DNA of 64,000 nucleotides from Diabrotica undecimpunctata (GCF_040954645.1 NC_092803.1:82126263-82190262), one strand, 5' to 3'. Positions 45,281 through 58,101 are shown, numbered from the stretch's first letter. The notes: generated by a model not told the origin, from the letters alone. A program made the numbers and translations.

Positions 45281-45486
45281 AAACGTTAAATAGTGAGTTT
45301 GCAGCAATAAAAAATGAAACGTGTACTCTTTTAAATTTTTATTCCAAGCTTTCGGACATTGGTTATGTCCTTCATCAGGGAGCTACAGATGTGATGAATA
45401 AATTGTTGGCGTTGGTATAATTAATTAAAAAATTCACTATTTACAAACTTACTTATGCTGCAAACCCACTATTTAACGTTTACTTC
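45276..45486. repeat. Short inverted-repeat element with hammerhead-like motif
   Basis: About 30-bp inverted arms: AACGTTAAATAGTGAGTTTG at the left and its near complement at 45457-45486. It spans about 210 bp between two (TA)n tracts and contains no ORF. The centre holds the motif at 45350-45378. Probably a Penelope-type terminal repeat scrap or a small non-autonomous relative. Confidence 0.6.
45350..45378 (-). ncRNA. Hammerhead-like motif
   Basis: Minus strand: CTGATGA, one unpaired A, a perfect 6-bp stem (GGACAT/ATGTCC), then GAAA. A GTC-type cleavage triplet is not obvious after it, so it may be a dead relative. Confidence 0.45.
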
Positions 45487-45517
45487 CTTACGTTGTCAGC
45501 AAATACTTCTGTTTCGT

Positions 45518-45523
45518 TATATA

Positions 45524-45600
<77 letters not shown>
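45518..45600. repeat. (TA)n right of the small element
   Basis: AT run with one ACAT interruption. Confidence 0.94.
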
Positions 45601-45604
<4 letters not shown>

Positions 45605-47529
45605 GAAATTATTTACCTCTAACAAAGTTTGAAACATTTTTGTACTCGAAAATAGGAAGTTTATAGTAGGTAATGATTTTATGTTGTAAAGATTGCTACG
45701 CCTTTAGGGTGCCTCTAAATAGGTATCACCAAAATGGCATAAATATATAATTATTAATAACGAAGTTAGACAACTTAAAATTATATAGTCACAAAATACC
45801 TTGTATAAATGTTGAACACCGGATTGAACTTTGGCATGCGCAATACAAATACTAGCTAAGTCTCTAAATAAAATATAACATTAAAATTTTAAATGAAATA
45901 AAACAAACAGAGCAAATCTTGCCTATAGCTTTACAACAATTTTAAAATGATTCTTATGGCAAATATTGTTGTGTTTAATTACATGGACAGGATTACTTGT
46001 TGTTAACTTCAAATGCTGGATGGATGAATTGTAGAATGAAGCTAGTGCGGTTGCTAGGTCCAGATACTGGCTGGAATTATACTTCCAAAATATATTGAGT
46101 TTTCATAGCGGTGGCCACCTACTGCTTTATATTAGTCCCTAAAGTTGACCATGTGGTTTTAGGGGAATGTCCCTATCGAGCAAGAGGGATAGAAAAAAAT
46201 ATATAAATCAGGCCAAAAAACCCATAGAAGTTTTAACGATATAAAATTAATTTTCAATATGAGCATGTCTTTTTTATAGATGAAAAACAACTTCCTTTTC
46301 TTTAGAATTGAAGTTACATGACAAAAGTCAAAGAGTAGCCAACTGACAGATATACTTTTCCGACTGAAGTGGGCATAGAAATTTTATGTTTCACGGCATA
46401 GAAAATAATGGGGTTTGAATAAAGGAATATTTAGTAAACAGAATATTTATTATATAGAAAGTTATTCAAAGAGTTGAGCACCAACTATTTTTAGATTAAA
46501 AATAGTAAAATAAAGAGACAAATAAATAAATGAATAAAGTCAAAAGAAATTAAAATAAAATGATTATTTTATTACAACTAACAAACATGTGACGTTTATA
46601 ACATTATAACTAATATGAGTGAATATGGGAATCCAGAGAAACGTAAGTAAGAAATATTTTATCTTCCTATTATTCCTGCCATGATAGAAAATGTTTAACA
46701 AAGCTTTTTACACGGAAGAACGGAAAAATAATAACAGTTCCTTTGAAGCAAATCAGGAATCAGTTTCAATTATTGGGACTGCTTTTGGCGATTAAGTATT
46801 ATTCCCTACCAGAAAGAAAGTAACCATTTTAAATATTTTTTAACATCAACACTAGATTTAGACACATTAAAAAACTTAGATCTTACTGACAACGATATAA
46901 AAGTAGAACGTTTTTGTAAAAACCTATATCAATATTCTCAGCAAGTTTATTGATATCGCAAAAATCTTAATATTGATAAGTTAATGGTCTTATATTATAG
47001 TGTCATGCTGCTCATAATATATTTATAAAAAGTAAGGCTATTAAAAATGATAAATAAAAATACCTAATAAGATTTGGTTTCAAAATTTGGATGGTATGTA
47101 AAGCTAATAGCTATTTACACAATTTCAAATTTATTATGAAAAACCAAAACTACGAGTAAATTGGACAAATAAAAGTGTTTTCTTGTGGCATTAGCTAAAC
47201 TAAAGTGGAAAAAAGAAATGTAAATTGTGGTGTTACTGTGTCCAGTAATTTCATCAAGGTAAATCATATGTATAAAGTAGAGTGACGTGTTAAAAGTCAG
47301 AATAAAAAGGAAACTGAACCAGTAACAAATAGTGAAAAAGCGAAATAAGATGTCTTATTATTTTTAATTAAGATAATTGATTGATTTTTGTGCTTTTATA
47401 CTCTACAAATATGAGTAATCCTTTATCGTCCGATCGTCCGACCGATGTCCAGTAGTTTCCTCACCAGTCGGGCATGTCAAATGGTCCCGCTGGTCAAATT
47501 TGACCAGACTTGGTCAAATGCTTTCTGTA
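45601..47529. other. Unassigned AT-rich sequence
   Basis: No gene or element recognised. It ends at the left TIR of the mariner at 47530. Confidence 0.4.
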
Positions 47530-49417
47530 TCGGATTTCTCATTATATTTTGATCCCCACGTATTTTCTTTAATTCCGGGAATACAAAAAATAGTTTCAAA
47601 TAAAAGTTGTATTATTTTATCTGTACCGACCAACAATGTAGCAACAGACCAAATTTTGTATACAGGGAGTGCCCAATAAAATGCGTCTTTAATATTTCAA
47701 ATGGGACACCCTGTATTTTTTTATAGTTTTGAGTAGCCCTGCATTTCCTGATTACCAATATTAACATTGTGTAACATTAGTTTTGTTCTATAATGGCATA
47801 TGGTACTACAAAAGGGTAACCATAGGTGGCTATGCAACTGACATTTCATAATGAAACAATTATTAGTTATAATAAACTGTCAGTCCTCATATCGAAATGG
47901 GTTATACTGCAGATGAAAAAGCAGATATATTCTCAATTTATGTAAAAAATAATAAAAACAAGCAAGCGGCAAGAAAAGAATATAGGCTAATTTATCCAGA
48001 TCGACAGACTCCCTCTGCAAATACATTTTTATATAATTATCGTCATGTCATCAATGAAAAAATGTTTGAAGGGAAGAAACGTACTATCGTAGGAAATGAT
48101 GATGAAGATCTTAATACTTTGCTTAACTTTGAAGATAAAAATTAAATACATAAATAATAGATTAAATCGATAATAACATTTTTATTTTAGAAAATTTCGA
48201 AACTAGGCTAAACCATGTTACCAATGCATTAGAGAAAAGCCGTGCGACGATACAATAGAGTTTTAAAAAAGCACAACTATAAGCCGTACAAAATATTACC
48301 GGTACAAGAACTTACCAATGTTCATAAGAGAAAGCGTTTAGAGTTCTCTCAAGACATGCTTACAAATTTGAACAATGATCCTAATTATTTTTATAACATT
48401 TTATGGACAAAGTTGAATCAAAGTTTTCAACTTCAGGCATTTTTAATAGAAGAAATAGGTATTCGTGGGAACAGAACAATAATAAGAAAAGAAAAATTAA
48501 GCTGATAAAAAAGTCATAAAGAAAATCAATAAATGTGCGGTGCAGAATATTTCAAAACAAAATAGTTGGACCATTGTTTTATGATTATAAATTAACTGGG
48601 GAATCATATTTGGACACAGTCATTACAGAAGTGGATGAGTTATTAAATCAAAATTATACACAAAATCAATTAAATAGTATGATATGGCAACAAGATGGAG
48701 CACCGCCACATAATGTCGTAGCCGTTGAAGAACATTTGAATAATCAATTTAATGTGTGGATCGACAATAAGGGCCGATATTACATGGCCACCAAATAGTC
48801 CCGACTTAACACCATGTGATTGCTTTTTATATGGGTTTTTAAAAGAAAAAGTGTATTTTGATCCAAATACAAATATTAACACTATCACGACAAAAGTTCG
48901 TGCGGAAATTGAAAATTGAAATGGTCATAATAACACAATATCCGACGCATTAGAAAATTTGAGAGAATATTAGTTGTGCATTGATAACAATGGAGGGCAC
49001 TTTGAGCATCTATTGTAATCTTAAATGTAGTATTGTATCTTAAATGTAATATTGTAAGTCATTAATTTTGTTGACTTTCTAAATATATATTTTATAAATA
49101 TATTTTTTCTTATCTTAGTATAGTATAGTAGTACCCCATTACACCATACGCCATTATAAGACAAAACTATTGCTATACTATGTTATATATTTGTAATCAG
49201 GAAATGCAGGGCTACTCAAAACTATAAAAAATACAAGGTGTATCATTTGAAATATTGAAGATGAATTTTATTGGGCACTCCCTGTATACAAAATTTGGTC
49301 TGTTGCTACACTGTTGGTCGGTACAGATAAAATAATATAACTTTTATTTGAAACTTTTTTTTATATTCCCGAAATTAAGGAAAATAAGTGGGGGTCAAAA
49401 TATAATGAGAAACCCTG
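47530..49417 (+). mobile_element. Mariner-like transposon with ~235-bp TIRs
   Basis: 47530-47765 matches the reverse complement of about 49185-49417 (blocks TTTCTCATTATATTTTGA, TATCTGTACCGACCAACA, AGGGAGTGCCCAATAAAA, GAGTAGCCCTGCATTTCC). TA flanks lie at 47528-47529 and 49418-49419. One transposase gene on the plus strand. Confidence 0.85.
47897..49018 (+). pseudogene. Mariner-like transposase (DD41D-type relative), broken
   Basis: The N-terminal domain MGYTADEKADIFSIYVKN...AARKEYRLIYPDRQTPS is intact to 48145. A later part reads LKKHNYKPYKILPVQEL and KRKRLEFSQDML. After the missing first-Asp segment come GPLFYDYKLTGESYLD, WQQDGAPPHN (second Asp) and, in another frame, WPPNSPDLTPCDCFLYG (third Asp). 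About 40 residues separate the last two Asp, consistent with a DD41D relative, though a frame change makes the count uncertain. The end GGHFEHLL matches the FEHLL end of the 17906-18940 transposase. At least four frame changes or stops, and the SDES motif is lost. Confidence 0.78.
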
Positions 49418-51261
49418 TACATAGAGAAAAATAATAAGGGAAACTTTTTGTCTTTTGGATAATATAAGTGACAATTTCAGGCAAAGCGGTTCTAGTAGAT
49501 TTCCATATATTATTGGAGACATATTAGATGACAAAAAACAGATCGTTTTCTTTTTTTTTCTTATGACGCTTGTGGTACCATCTAAAGATTAACTTGAGTC
49601 TAATAATATATTCTTATTATTGCTCAGATACTAATGATCTGAGATCCATTACTGTTAAGTTTTTTGTGTTTTATTTTGGACTTGTAATTTAATTTTGATT
49701 CATTCTTGATAACTTAACCTATATTATCCTTTTCTGTAATTTATTTACAATATTTTGGTATAATCAATTACCCTAGAAGTATAGTAATTTTTTTGGGAAT
49801 TATAGGTTAGTAAATTAATAACGGTTATATAACAAATAATATTAAAAATGAATTTTATTGATTCCTCAGCGTCTTGTCATAATTGGTTTAGCATATGTCT
49901 TAACGCATTTAACTTTTCTATTAATTATGTATAATTTTCTATTTACCACTTACCCTAGTAACCCTTTCTATAAGCAATCAGTCGCAAATGCTTTTCATTA
50001 AGCAGACAAAAAGAGAGAAATAGTTGCTTCTACGGCGAGCAATCGAAAAGGCAATTAGGAAGTTTGTAGAGTGGTCCGCACCGCAACTGTATTATACTGG
50101 GCCTGTGTGTTCCCCGATGAGAAATTTAGTGGAAAAGTGGTTTATGCATGTTCTGAGTAACTTTCGGCAGTTAAAGTTGGTCCGTGATTGATATTGTGGA
50201 TCTACAAGATGTTGATATAGGGTGGGGTGCACAAAAAATGGAAATCAGAAGATAGACAGAGTATATAATACATATAGGGATTCCCAAAAAGATTTTTAGC
50301 TGTTGGTTACTGAGACTCTATTTATCATTTATAAACTAATACTTTTGATATTTTATAATGCAAAGTGCTAAATAAAAAAAAAGATCCGGGCTTGTTTTGC
50401 TTGATGAAAAACACTCAGGTAATTGATTTCCACATACATCGATTTGTCATTTTAAATATAAATATTTAAATAATAAAAAAATAAACACACGTTTTTAAAA
50501 TGCGCTATAAAATAGTTTTTAGTCTATTTTTAGTTTAAAATAGTCTATTTTTTTGCTGGAATCACTTCAGGATGTATCTTCTATCAATAAAGTGGATCAT
50601 GGAATAATTACGGTATGCACCAGTTTCAGGTCTTAAGCTTATTTTTTTTTGTAAAAAAATCCGAAAATATTCAAAAATTTTTGCATTTGGCGCCCATATT
50701 TTTGTCTGTATCTCGAGAGATATTGCACGTACAAAAAAAAATTTAAAAGGTAAAAGTTTCGTTGTTTAATTTTATATAATATTTGAGTAGCTAGAAATTA
50801 AAAACTTAATGTTTATTGTTTAAAAGTAGCAATAATTGAGAAAAAAATGCAAAAAATATAGTTTTCCTTTTATAAAAACTAAATAGGAATAAAACGTGTC
50901 CTAAATTTCGTTAGGATCGGTTTAGCAGTTTTTGTATAATAATGCAATCCAGGGTCTACAAAAAATTGCAAATTTTCAAAATTATGCTGGGCCCAAAATA
51001 AACACTTTAAAAAGTCGAATTTTTTTTGTATATAGAGACGGACTCAAGCTTTTAAAGGCACTTAAAAAAATATTAAAATAGGTCAACTAGGCGAACCTAG
51101 TAAATTTTTTTAAGGAATAAATATTTTTTCAAATTTACTTCATTGTTAAATAAAAATACATTTTTAAATTTAATAAATTAATAATTATTATAAAACAGCT
51201 AAAATAAACTGATTTTAATATGTAAATTATTTTAATAAGGTACAATTTTATACACTAGAAA
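49418..51261. other. Unassigned sequence with an interspersed-repeat-like part
   Basis: 49420-50550 shows nothing recognisable. 50600-51050 has phrases typical of insect non-autonomous repeats (TCTCGAGAGATATTGCACGT; TTCGTTAGGATCGGTTTAGC) but no ends that I can define. Confidence 0.4.
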
Positions 51262-52095
51262 GGTTTACTAATCAGGCGTAATCGCCCAACTCATTATGGA
51301 AGATCTCGAAGAATATGTGATTACTTCACTAAAATCTATATTGCCATTTTATTACAGATATGTAGATGGTATCTTGGCTATATCATCTAATCAACTAAAA
51401 TATATACCAGAAAAATTTAATAGCTACCATCAAAAACTACAATTTACGAGTGAAGGGGAAAACAATTGTAAAATCAGTTTTCTTGACGTTACACTACACA
51501 GAGGGAATAAAATAATTCGCACAGAATGGTACACTAAAAATACTTGGTCTGCAAAATATACCAATTTTAATTCGCATCATCCCATTTCACGAAAAATCGG
51601 TAGTAATCGGTCTTGCTGATAGAGCGATAATATTGTCAGAAATAGAATACAGAGAACAGGCAGTGAACAAAGCAAAACAAGCACTGCTAAAAAACAATTT
51701 TCCTCAACATCTTATAATACACAAAATCTTTAAATCTAGAATTCATAGTACCCAATCCATATACCTAACCTTGCCATTCATAAGAAGGTCTTTAACAATT
51801 TAAATATTTATTTGCTTTACATAATATACAAAAAGCATATAAAGGTTACTAATAAATATTTTAGCAAACTTAAAAGTAAAATTCCTCTATAAAAAAACAC
51901 ACATAAATATGATAAACGGAAAACGACAGCCCTTACCAAACATGAAAAAAAAAGAACAGACTTTCAACTTTAAGTTAACAAAAATTCTAAAAGTAGAACA
52001 AAACACAAAAAAGGGAAATATATGAAGAAATACACATAAAACGGTGCAAACGCTATAAACGACAAGAGAGATATGAATTTTTTAAATAAAATTGA
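51262..52095 (+). pseudogene. Penelope-like element reverse transcriptase relic
   Basis: The plus strand reads GVIAQLIMEDLEEYVI, then FYYRYVDGILAIS, YHQKLQFTSEGENNCKISFL and DVTLHRGNKIIRTEWYTK, the palm and thumb of a Penelope RT. The catalytic motif is YVDG rather than YVDD, so the second Asp is lost. A frame change near 51600 leads to VIGLADRAIILSE, and remnants resembling the C-terminal linker (REIYEEIHIKRC, about 52015) run to about 52095. No GIY-YIG endonuclease core is visible. Hammerhead-bearing repeats elsewhere in the window may be terminal pieces of this element class. Confidence 0.75.
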
Positions 52096-52909
52096 TTTTA
52101 ACATTTTGTAAGTGTCCCTGTTCTAAATTTTATACAAACATTAAACACATTACCATTACATTATTGTCTACCAGACCACCAATATAAGCAAATTGTTAAT
52201 ATACATTTGAAATAATAACTAAATTTTTAAAAATGTCGAATTGTTTTCATGATGTGTTTGTGTGTTTTATGTTACATGTAATTTAATGTATTTTAGATTT
52301 TACTCCATGTGGACTAATTTACGTTTTTATAAAATTACGTATTTAAAATTTTATTTAATATAGTAAGTCTCTATATTTAGTAAGTAATAAATATAGTATT
52401 TCTTTTTGTAAATACTTTGACAAACTCCATTGATATATTTTAGATATTATTTTGATAAAGGGCGTTTAAAAGAACGTTTTTAAAAGACTTTGCAATCTTC
52501 TAAAACGTTCATATATTTTGTAAAACCCGATTTATGGTCAACTGTAAATCACATCCGGTAGTAAATATACAATGCCACCCGTAAGGACATCTATCCGATA
52601 TTATTTATGCAAGTTGGTAAACAACTTTTTCGATTACTTTCTGTCGTTATAAATATCTCGAAATCGAACCGCTGGGGAAGATAACGTTAAAAACTTACAA
52701 AGTTTTCTTTAACTGCCCATGACGGCAGCCAATGCCCGCGGTAACATTACCGCAAGCTTCGCGTGGTAGACTTTTCCGGTTATTTCTATCAGTGAAGTAC
52801 TGAATTGAAAGTTTGTGGAAGAATTAGATTGCAAAGATCTTGGAGATTAATTGGAGAAAATGATGCAGCGTAAAATTTGTAATATAGGTAGTTATGTATG
52901 TATATGTAT

Positions 52910-54319
52910 TGTTATGATGTGTTTTTTGTTTGAATGATGAGCAATGAGTATTTTTAATAATATAATATATAGGGTTTTTATCGCGGTTCTCAAAGAATTA
53001 GCTTGTAAGTACTTTTTTAAATTATCTTTATTATAACTATTATGAAACACACATATATATCTAACCTAGCCAATGTAAATTTAAAATAAACTATCTTTAA
53101 ATTGATGTTCTTATAAAACTAATTAAATTCTATAGACAATGTTAAATTTAAACAAACTATCTTCAAAATTGAAATTGTTATAACACTAACTAAATTATAT
53201 TAACAAATTTTTGTACCTTTCTTTCACTGAATGCCTAAATGAACTGTTTTCCACTATATATATTCTAATCACCACTGAATGTCTTCGTACTTCGGTTATC
53301 CTTGTTTTTGTGAAATTACTTTTTTCAATTATCAGCTTCTACCAATTTAAGATATAGTTTTCTTCACCAGCATTTATACACCACCAACCAAACCAGCAAA
53401 CACCATTTATATTTATTCTTCTTTTCAATATACCAATATCCAATTATTATAAGTTGATTTATACTAATCTCCAATCATAATATAATTTAATTTCTTCCAA
53501 TATACTTTTTTTAATCTTCAATAATTATTTGTGTATAATTATAAATGTGCATTAATTATATGCATAATTTTTAATCTTCATTTAACTCACTATATTAAAC
53601 AATTTGACTATTTGTACCTGATTCTCTGACTCCAAATAATCTTTCATATTTCTTACTAAACTTTTCTGACTGACTTCTTGAAAATTCTGAACAATTTACT
53701 TCACTAAATGTGTCTAATAACTTTCATAATAAACTGGCCTGACTTCTGACTAAAAACTTCCAAAAACTGCCATCTTGAATCCAAATCACGGGTATTTATA
53801 TGTTTTTGGATTTCTAGAACCATCTGGTAACAGATCATGTTCCAATTTGTTCCATTAACTACTTGTCTGAATTTTCTGGAACAAACCATTTCGCAAACAT
53901 GGCCATCTCCGGAGATCCAGAGAATTCCATTCTTTTCTATTAATAATTTTGTTGACATTTAGGCTTTTCAGATCAGAATAAACATTCAAATTAGTAACTA
54001 ACACTCTAATTTAATAAAATACACAATTCAAACAATATAACCCCACTTATATTCGTAAATGATTAATTTCTATCTGTCAAATTACTCCGAGAGTATTTTT
54101 GGTTGCCTATGCACATGGCTCACTTATATATATTTACAATATTAAAATACAACTTTTTACAATTATTATATGCTAATTTCTTAAAATGCCCTCACATAAA
54201 TATATTTTTATAAAATTCTCTAGTATATAACTTATTTAAAATAATCAAATACTTTTTTATATCTAATATTATGTAGTATATAACTTATAAATTATTTTCT
54301 ATAAACCCCAATCGTTACA
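52910..54319 (-). repeat. 3' LTR of the gypsy element
   Basis: 1410 bp, nearly identical to 60060-61469. The ORF at 53704-53958 inside it is also present in the other LTR and is not a gene. Confidence 0.96.
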
Positions 54320-54912
54320 ATACCCCAAAAATAATATTTAAAATAAATAATTTACTTATTATTTTTTTAAATATTAATTTTCCCATACCTTATTAAATTT
54401 AATAAATCAATTTTTTTTTTATTTAAAATGTGTTAAATACATCCCTGTTCGCTGTCTATGTCAAAACAGAGAACAACGGATCACAGTTCGGCTATTCTAT
54501 GGTCAAACTGTCATGTCAAATGGAGCAATGGATGCGATATCAGAGAATAAAATATAACCTTAATTAAAAATATAATAGATATGGTGTTCTGTTTATTTAT
54601 AGACAAAATCTAGGAATTATTTCCATTCAAAATAACTTTCATCAATATAAATTGGTAAGTTTTTTCACTTTATTATATTAGAAAGACATTTTTATAGCAA
54701 TTATAGTATCAATTTTGTGTCTAACCCCAAATTATGATTTTAAGGGTACAAATTAATTTCCATATATACAAAATTCAACAAGTATGATGTCAAATTGATT
54801 CAAAATAATGAAATCTACCATCTACCATTTAACAAATCAAGTCTATTGAATAAAATGGATATATCAGTAAGTTATTAGTGTTATTATATTTGTGTTAAAG
54901 GTATAGAAATCA
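54320..54912 (-). other. Gypsy internal region between pol and 3' LTR
   Basis: Non-coding and AT-rich. A short G-run (minus strand TTTTTGGGGTAT) abuts the LTR and is the only candidate polypurine tract, and a weak one. No env ORF. Confidence 0.6.
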
Positions 54913-57900
54913 TTATTCAATCTCTTCATGATATTGAAAAATGTCGTTGATATGAAATATGCCTCTTAGTCTGTTCTCTGCATCTATTAACACATAACTA
55001 TTTAGTCCATTCTGATTTTCAATTGTATATGGACCTTCAAACATTGGTTGTAATTTCTTACAACGGTTTTCTTTAACATTACTTTTTCTAAGTGAACGAA
55101 TTAACACTAGGTCTCCTTTTTGAAATGTGATTGGTTTTTTTATATTTCGATTTTGTCTTCTGATATATTTTTCAGCTTTCCTCCTAATTCGGTTATTCAC
55201 TTTCTGCATTACTTGTTCTAACATATCCTGATTATATTCACTAATCCACTTTCTGTTTCCTATATGGCCAAACATTAAATATTCTGGTACTTCCTCTGTA
55301 TTCAAATTATGTGTATTATTCAAAAAATATTCTACTTGTGGTATATGTTGCTGCCAAGTTTCATGTTGGTTTTGGCACAGTATCCTTAAATATTTTATAA
55401 CTTCTTTAATATATCTTTCTGCAGGATTTGCCTGAGGATGTCTGATACTTGTAAAATGAATGTTGATTCCCTTTTTCTCACAAAATGTCCGAAATTTTTG
55501 GTTGTTAAAATATGTAGGATTATCTATTATGCAATTTCTAAATGGTCCTATTTCTTCGAAAAATTGATTAATATATAATTTTAATGTTTTAACATTTGTT
55601 CTAGAGCAGGGATATAGTTTAATAAATTTTGTATATAAATCAACTATCACTAGTATATGCTTTTTTCCTGTTGGACTGAGAACTAAATTTGAAATAAAAT
55701 CCATGGAAACTGTATTTAGTTTTTCATATACAACATTAGATTTATATGTGTTCTGGTTTTTGAAATTCTTTTCTTTGTTTAGTTGACATATTGGGCATTG
55801 AGTAGTAATTTCTTTTGCTATACTTATGTCATTCTTTGCAAAATAATTGTCCCTAAATAGCATCCATAGCTTTCTTGAACCAATATGCATATAATTGTTA
55901 TGTAAATTTTTCAATATTTTCTTTGCTAAAGTTCTAGTTATTACATATACTTCTATGCCATTTATTATTTTATAATATACCCCATCTTTCCTAAGGACTT
56001 TTTGTTTTTCACTCAAATTGATCTGATCTCTTATAATTTCTTCTTTAGAATATAATCCAGTACTTTCTACTAATTGATTTAATTCAATTTTTATTGTTCG
56101 CTGCCCTTTTTGTGATGTATTTTCTAACCTTGATAAAGCATCTGCCACTATATTAGATTTTCCAGAAATGTATTTGATTTCAAAGCAGTATTCACTAAGT
56201 ATTAGACTCCACCGATGTATTCTACTGTTTCCATATTTGTTATTTAATATAGACGTTAAAGCTTGGTGATCTGTTTCTATTGTAAATTCATTACCCAACA
56301 AATAAAATCTTAATTTTGTGACACAGTGTATTATACTTGCTAGTTCTAATTCTGAAACTGAGTAACCCTTTTCATGTGGCTTTGTGATTCTTGAAATGAA
56401 TTGTATTGGGTATTCGACCCCATCATGTATTTGTAATAATACCCCTGATAATCTCTCTATTGATGCATCTGTTCTTAATATGAATGGCTGTGTGTAGTCA
56501 GGATAGTATATTTTCAAATTTGACAGAAAAATGTTTTTAATTTCTTGGAATGCTAGTTCTCTTCTCTGATCCCATCTCCATTTTACACCTTTTCTCAGTA
56601 GTTCAAGTAATGGAATTTCTTTTATACTTAAATCTGGTATCATCCTTTTATAATAATTAATTATTCCAATAAATCCTCTTAAAGTTCTTAAATTGTGTGG
56701 TGTTTTATATTCCTGAATGACTTGTGTCCGTTCTGGATCCATTTCGATTCCCTTAGTGTTAAGTTTATACCCTAGATATATTACTTCTTTTTGAAAAAAT
56801 GTACATTTTTCTTGATTTATTTTTAGTCCAACTTTGTCTAATCTATTTATTATAATTTTTAGGTGTTTCTCATGATCTTCAGCCGTTTTAGAAAAAATTA
56901 ATATATCATCAATGTAGTGAATTACAAATTGTTCATATTGATCCAAAATATCATGAAGACATCTACATAGAGCACTGCAAGATGATTGAAGTCCAAATGG
57001 TACTACTTTGAATTGATATACTACTCCATCTATCTGAAATCCTGTATACTGTCTACTTTTTCTTTCTAGTGGTATTAACCAAAAACTATGCTGTAAATCG
57101 ATTTTAGTGAAAAATGACATTCCTGTAATTCTTCCTAGTATTCCATCTATACTTATTGGTGCTTCAAATTGCTTTTCAGTAATCTTGTTAATATTCCTTG
57201 CATCCAAACATAACCTGATTTCACCTGATCTTTTTCGTACTACTACTATGGGGTTAATAAAACGTGTGTCTGCCTTCTCAATGATCCCAACTTCTAACAT
57301 ATTATTAATTGTTTTGTTTACTTCTTCTCTGTATTTATATGGTATTGGGTATGATTTTGTTTTAAAATCTTTTTCTTCTTTAACTTTTATACTATGGATA
57401 TAATTTTGTGCAATTCTATTTTCTTTATTGACAAGTCCCTTGTGTTGCTGCAATATGGAAATGACTATTGATTTATATTCTTCAGGGCAATTTAAAACTT
57501 TCATCATATCTTCTTCTTTACAAATAACATTATTCTTCATTATGTACTCATTATTCCTTGCTTCCAATTTTACGCACTCCGCCTCGTAGGCATCCATCTG
57601 CTTAAAATTTCCATTCCTTAAATATTCACTACAATAATTATTCTTTACATTCTTTTGGGACATTTCCCTATCATCAAAATACATTTCTTCTTCATAAACA
57701 TCATTATTTTCTTTTAATAATATCCTATCAACTCTTATTCCTTCTTCCACCTCATCTTTCTGCATAAATTTAATTATTTGCCCTTCCAAAGTTACCATTC
57801 TTTCTTCAAAATCTATCTTTACTTTCTTCTTTTCCAATTCATCATTTCCCATTAATATATCAACACATAAATCCTTGACAATAAATCCTTGCATATTAAT

Positions 57901-58101
57901 TTCTTTATTAAGAATATTAATTTTAAAATTGGCTAGTTTATCAATTTCACCCAACTTCTTATTATTTGCACCAATAATTTTAATTTTTGGAATCTTTATT
58001 ATATCTGATAGTTTTAATGTATTAAAAATAAAATTCTCCGAGACTAAAGTACTTTCTGAACCAGTATCTATCATAATCTTAATCATTTTATTTTTGGCCA
58101 A
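54913..58101 (-). CDS. pol: Gypsy Pol: protease, RT, RNase H, integrase
   Basis: 1062 codons without a stop. Aspartic protease at residues ~8-100 (IMIDTGSESTLVS; ILMGNDEL). RT at ~255-470 (LCLDARNINKITEKQFEAP, PFGLQSSCSALCRCL, YIDDILIFSKT near residue 399). RNase H with RTDASIERLSGVLLQ near 543, SELELASI and IETDHQAL. Integrase zinc domain HNNYMHIG...CPICQLNK near 735-775, and catalytic core with SMDFISNL, IIDNPTYFNNQKF and HPQANPAERYIKEV, followed by a GDLVLIRS C-terminal segment. The annotated first codon is TTG; the first ATG is five codons later. The pol frame opens only at about 58130. A third frame covers part of the gap from the gag stop, so translation needs frameshifting or the junction has decayed. 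Codon content and motifs look intact otherwise. Confidence 0.93.
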   Translation of the reverse strand: MAKNKMIKIMIDTGSESTLVSENFIFNTLKLSDIIKIPKIKIIGANNKKLGEIDKLANFKINILNKEINMQGFIVKDLCVDILMGNDELEKKKVKIDFEERMVTLEGQIIKFMQKDEVEEGIRVDRILLKENNDVYEEEMYFDDREMSQKNVKNNYCSEYLRNGNFKQMDAYEAECVKLEARNNEYIMKNNVICKEEDMMKVLNCPEEYKSIVISILQQHKGLVNKENRIAQNYIHSIKVKEEKDFKTKSYPIPYKYREEVNKTINNMLEVGIIEKADTRFINPIVVVRKRSGEIRLCLDARNINKITEKQFEAPISIDGILGRITGMSFFTKIDLQHSFWLIPLERKSRQYTGFQIDGVVYQFKVVPFGLQSSCSALCRCLHDILDQYEQFVIHYIDDILIFSKTAEDHEKHLKIIINRLDKVGLKINQEKCTFFQKEVIYLGYKLNTKGIEMDPERTQVIQEYKTPHNLRTLRGFIGIINYYKRMIPDLSIKEIPLLELLRKGVKWRWDQRRELAFQEIKNIFLSNLKIYYPDYTQPFILRTDASIERLSGVLLQIHDGVEYPIQFISRITKPHEKGYSVSELELASIIHCVTKLRFYLLGNEFTIETDHQALTSILNNKYGNSRIHRWSLILSEYCFEIKYISGKSNIVADALSRLENTSQKGQRTIKIELNQLVESTGLYSKEEIIRDQINLSEKQKVLRKDGVYYKIINGIEVYVITRTLAKKILKNLHNNYMHIGSRKLWMLFRDNYFAKNDISIAKEITTQCPICQLNKEKNFKNQNTYKSNVVYEKLNTVSMDFISNLVLSPTGKKHILVIVDLYTKFIKLYPCSRTNVKTLKLYINQFFEEIGPFRNCIIDNPTYFNNQKFRTFCEKKGINIHFTSIRHPQANPAERYIKEVIKYLRILCQNQHETWQQHIPQVEYFLNNTHNLNTEEVPEYLMFGHIGNRKWISEYNQDMLEQVMQKVNNRIRRKAEKYIRRQNRNIKKPITFQKGDLVLIRSLRKSNVKENRCKKLQPMFEGPYTIENQNGLNSYVLIDAENRLRGIFHINDIFQYHEEIE

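Noticed and set aside
53704..53958. 84-residue ORF also present at 60854-61108
   Set aside because: It lies inside both LTRs of the gypsy element and has no domain; it is a by-product of the duplicated LTR.
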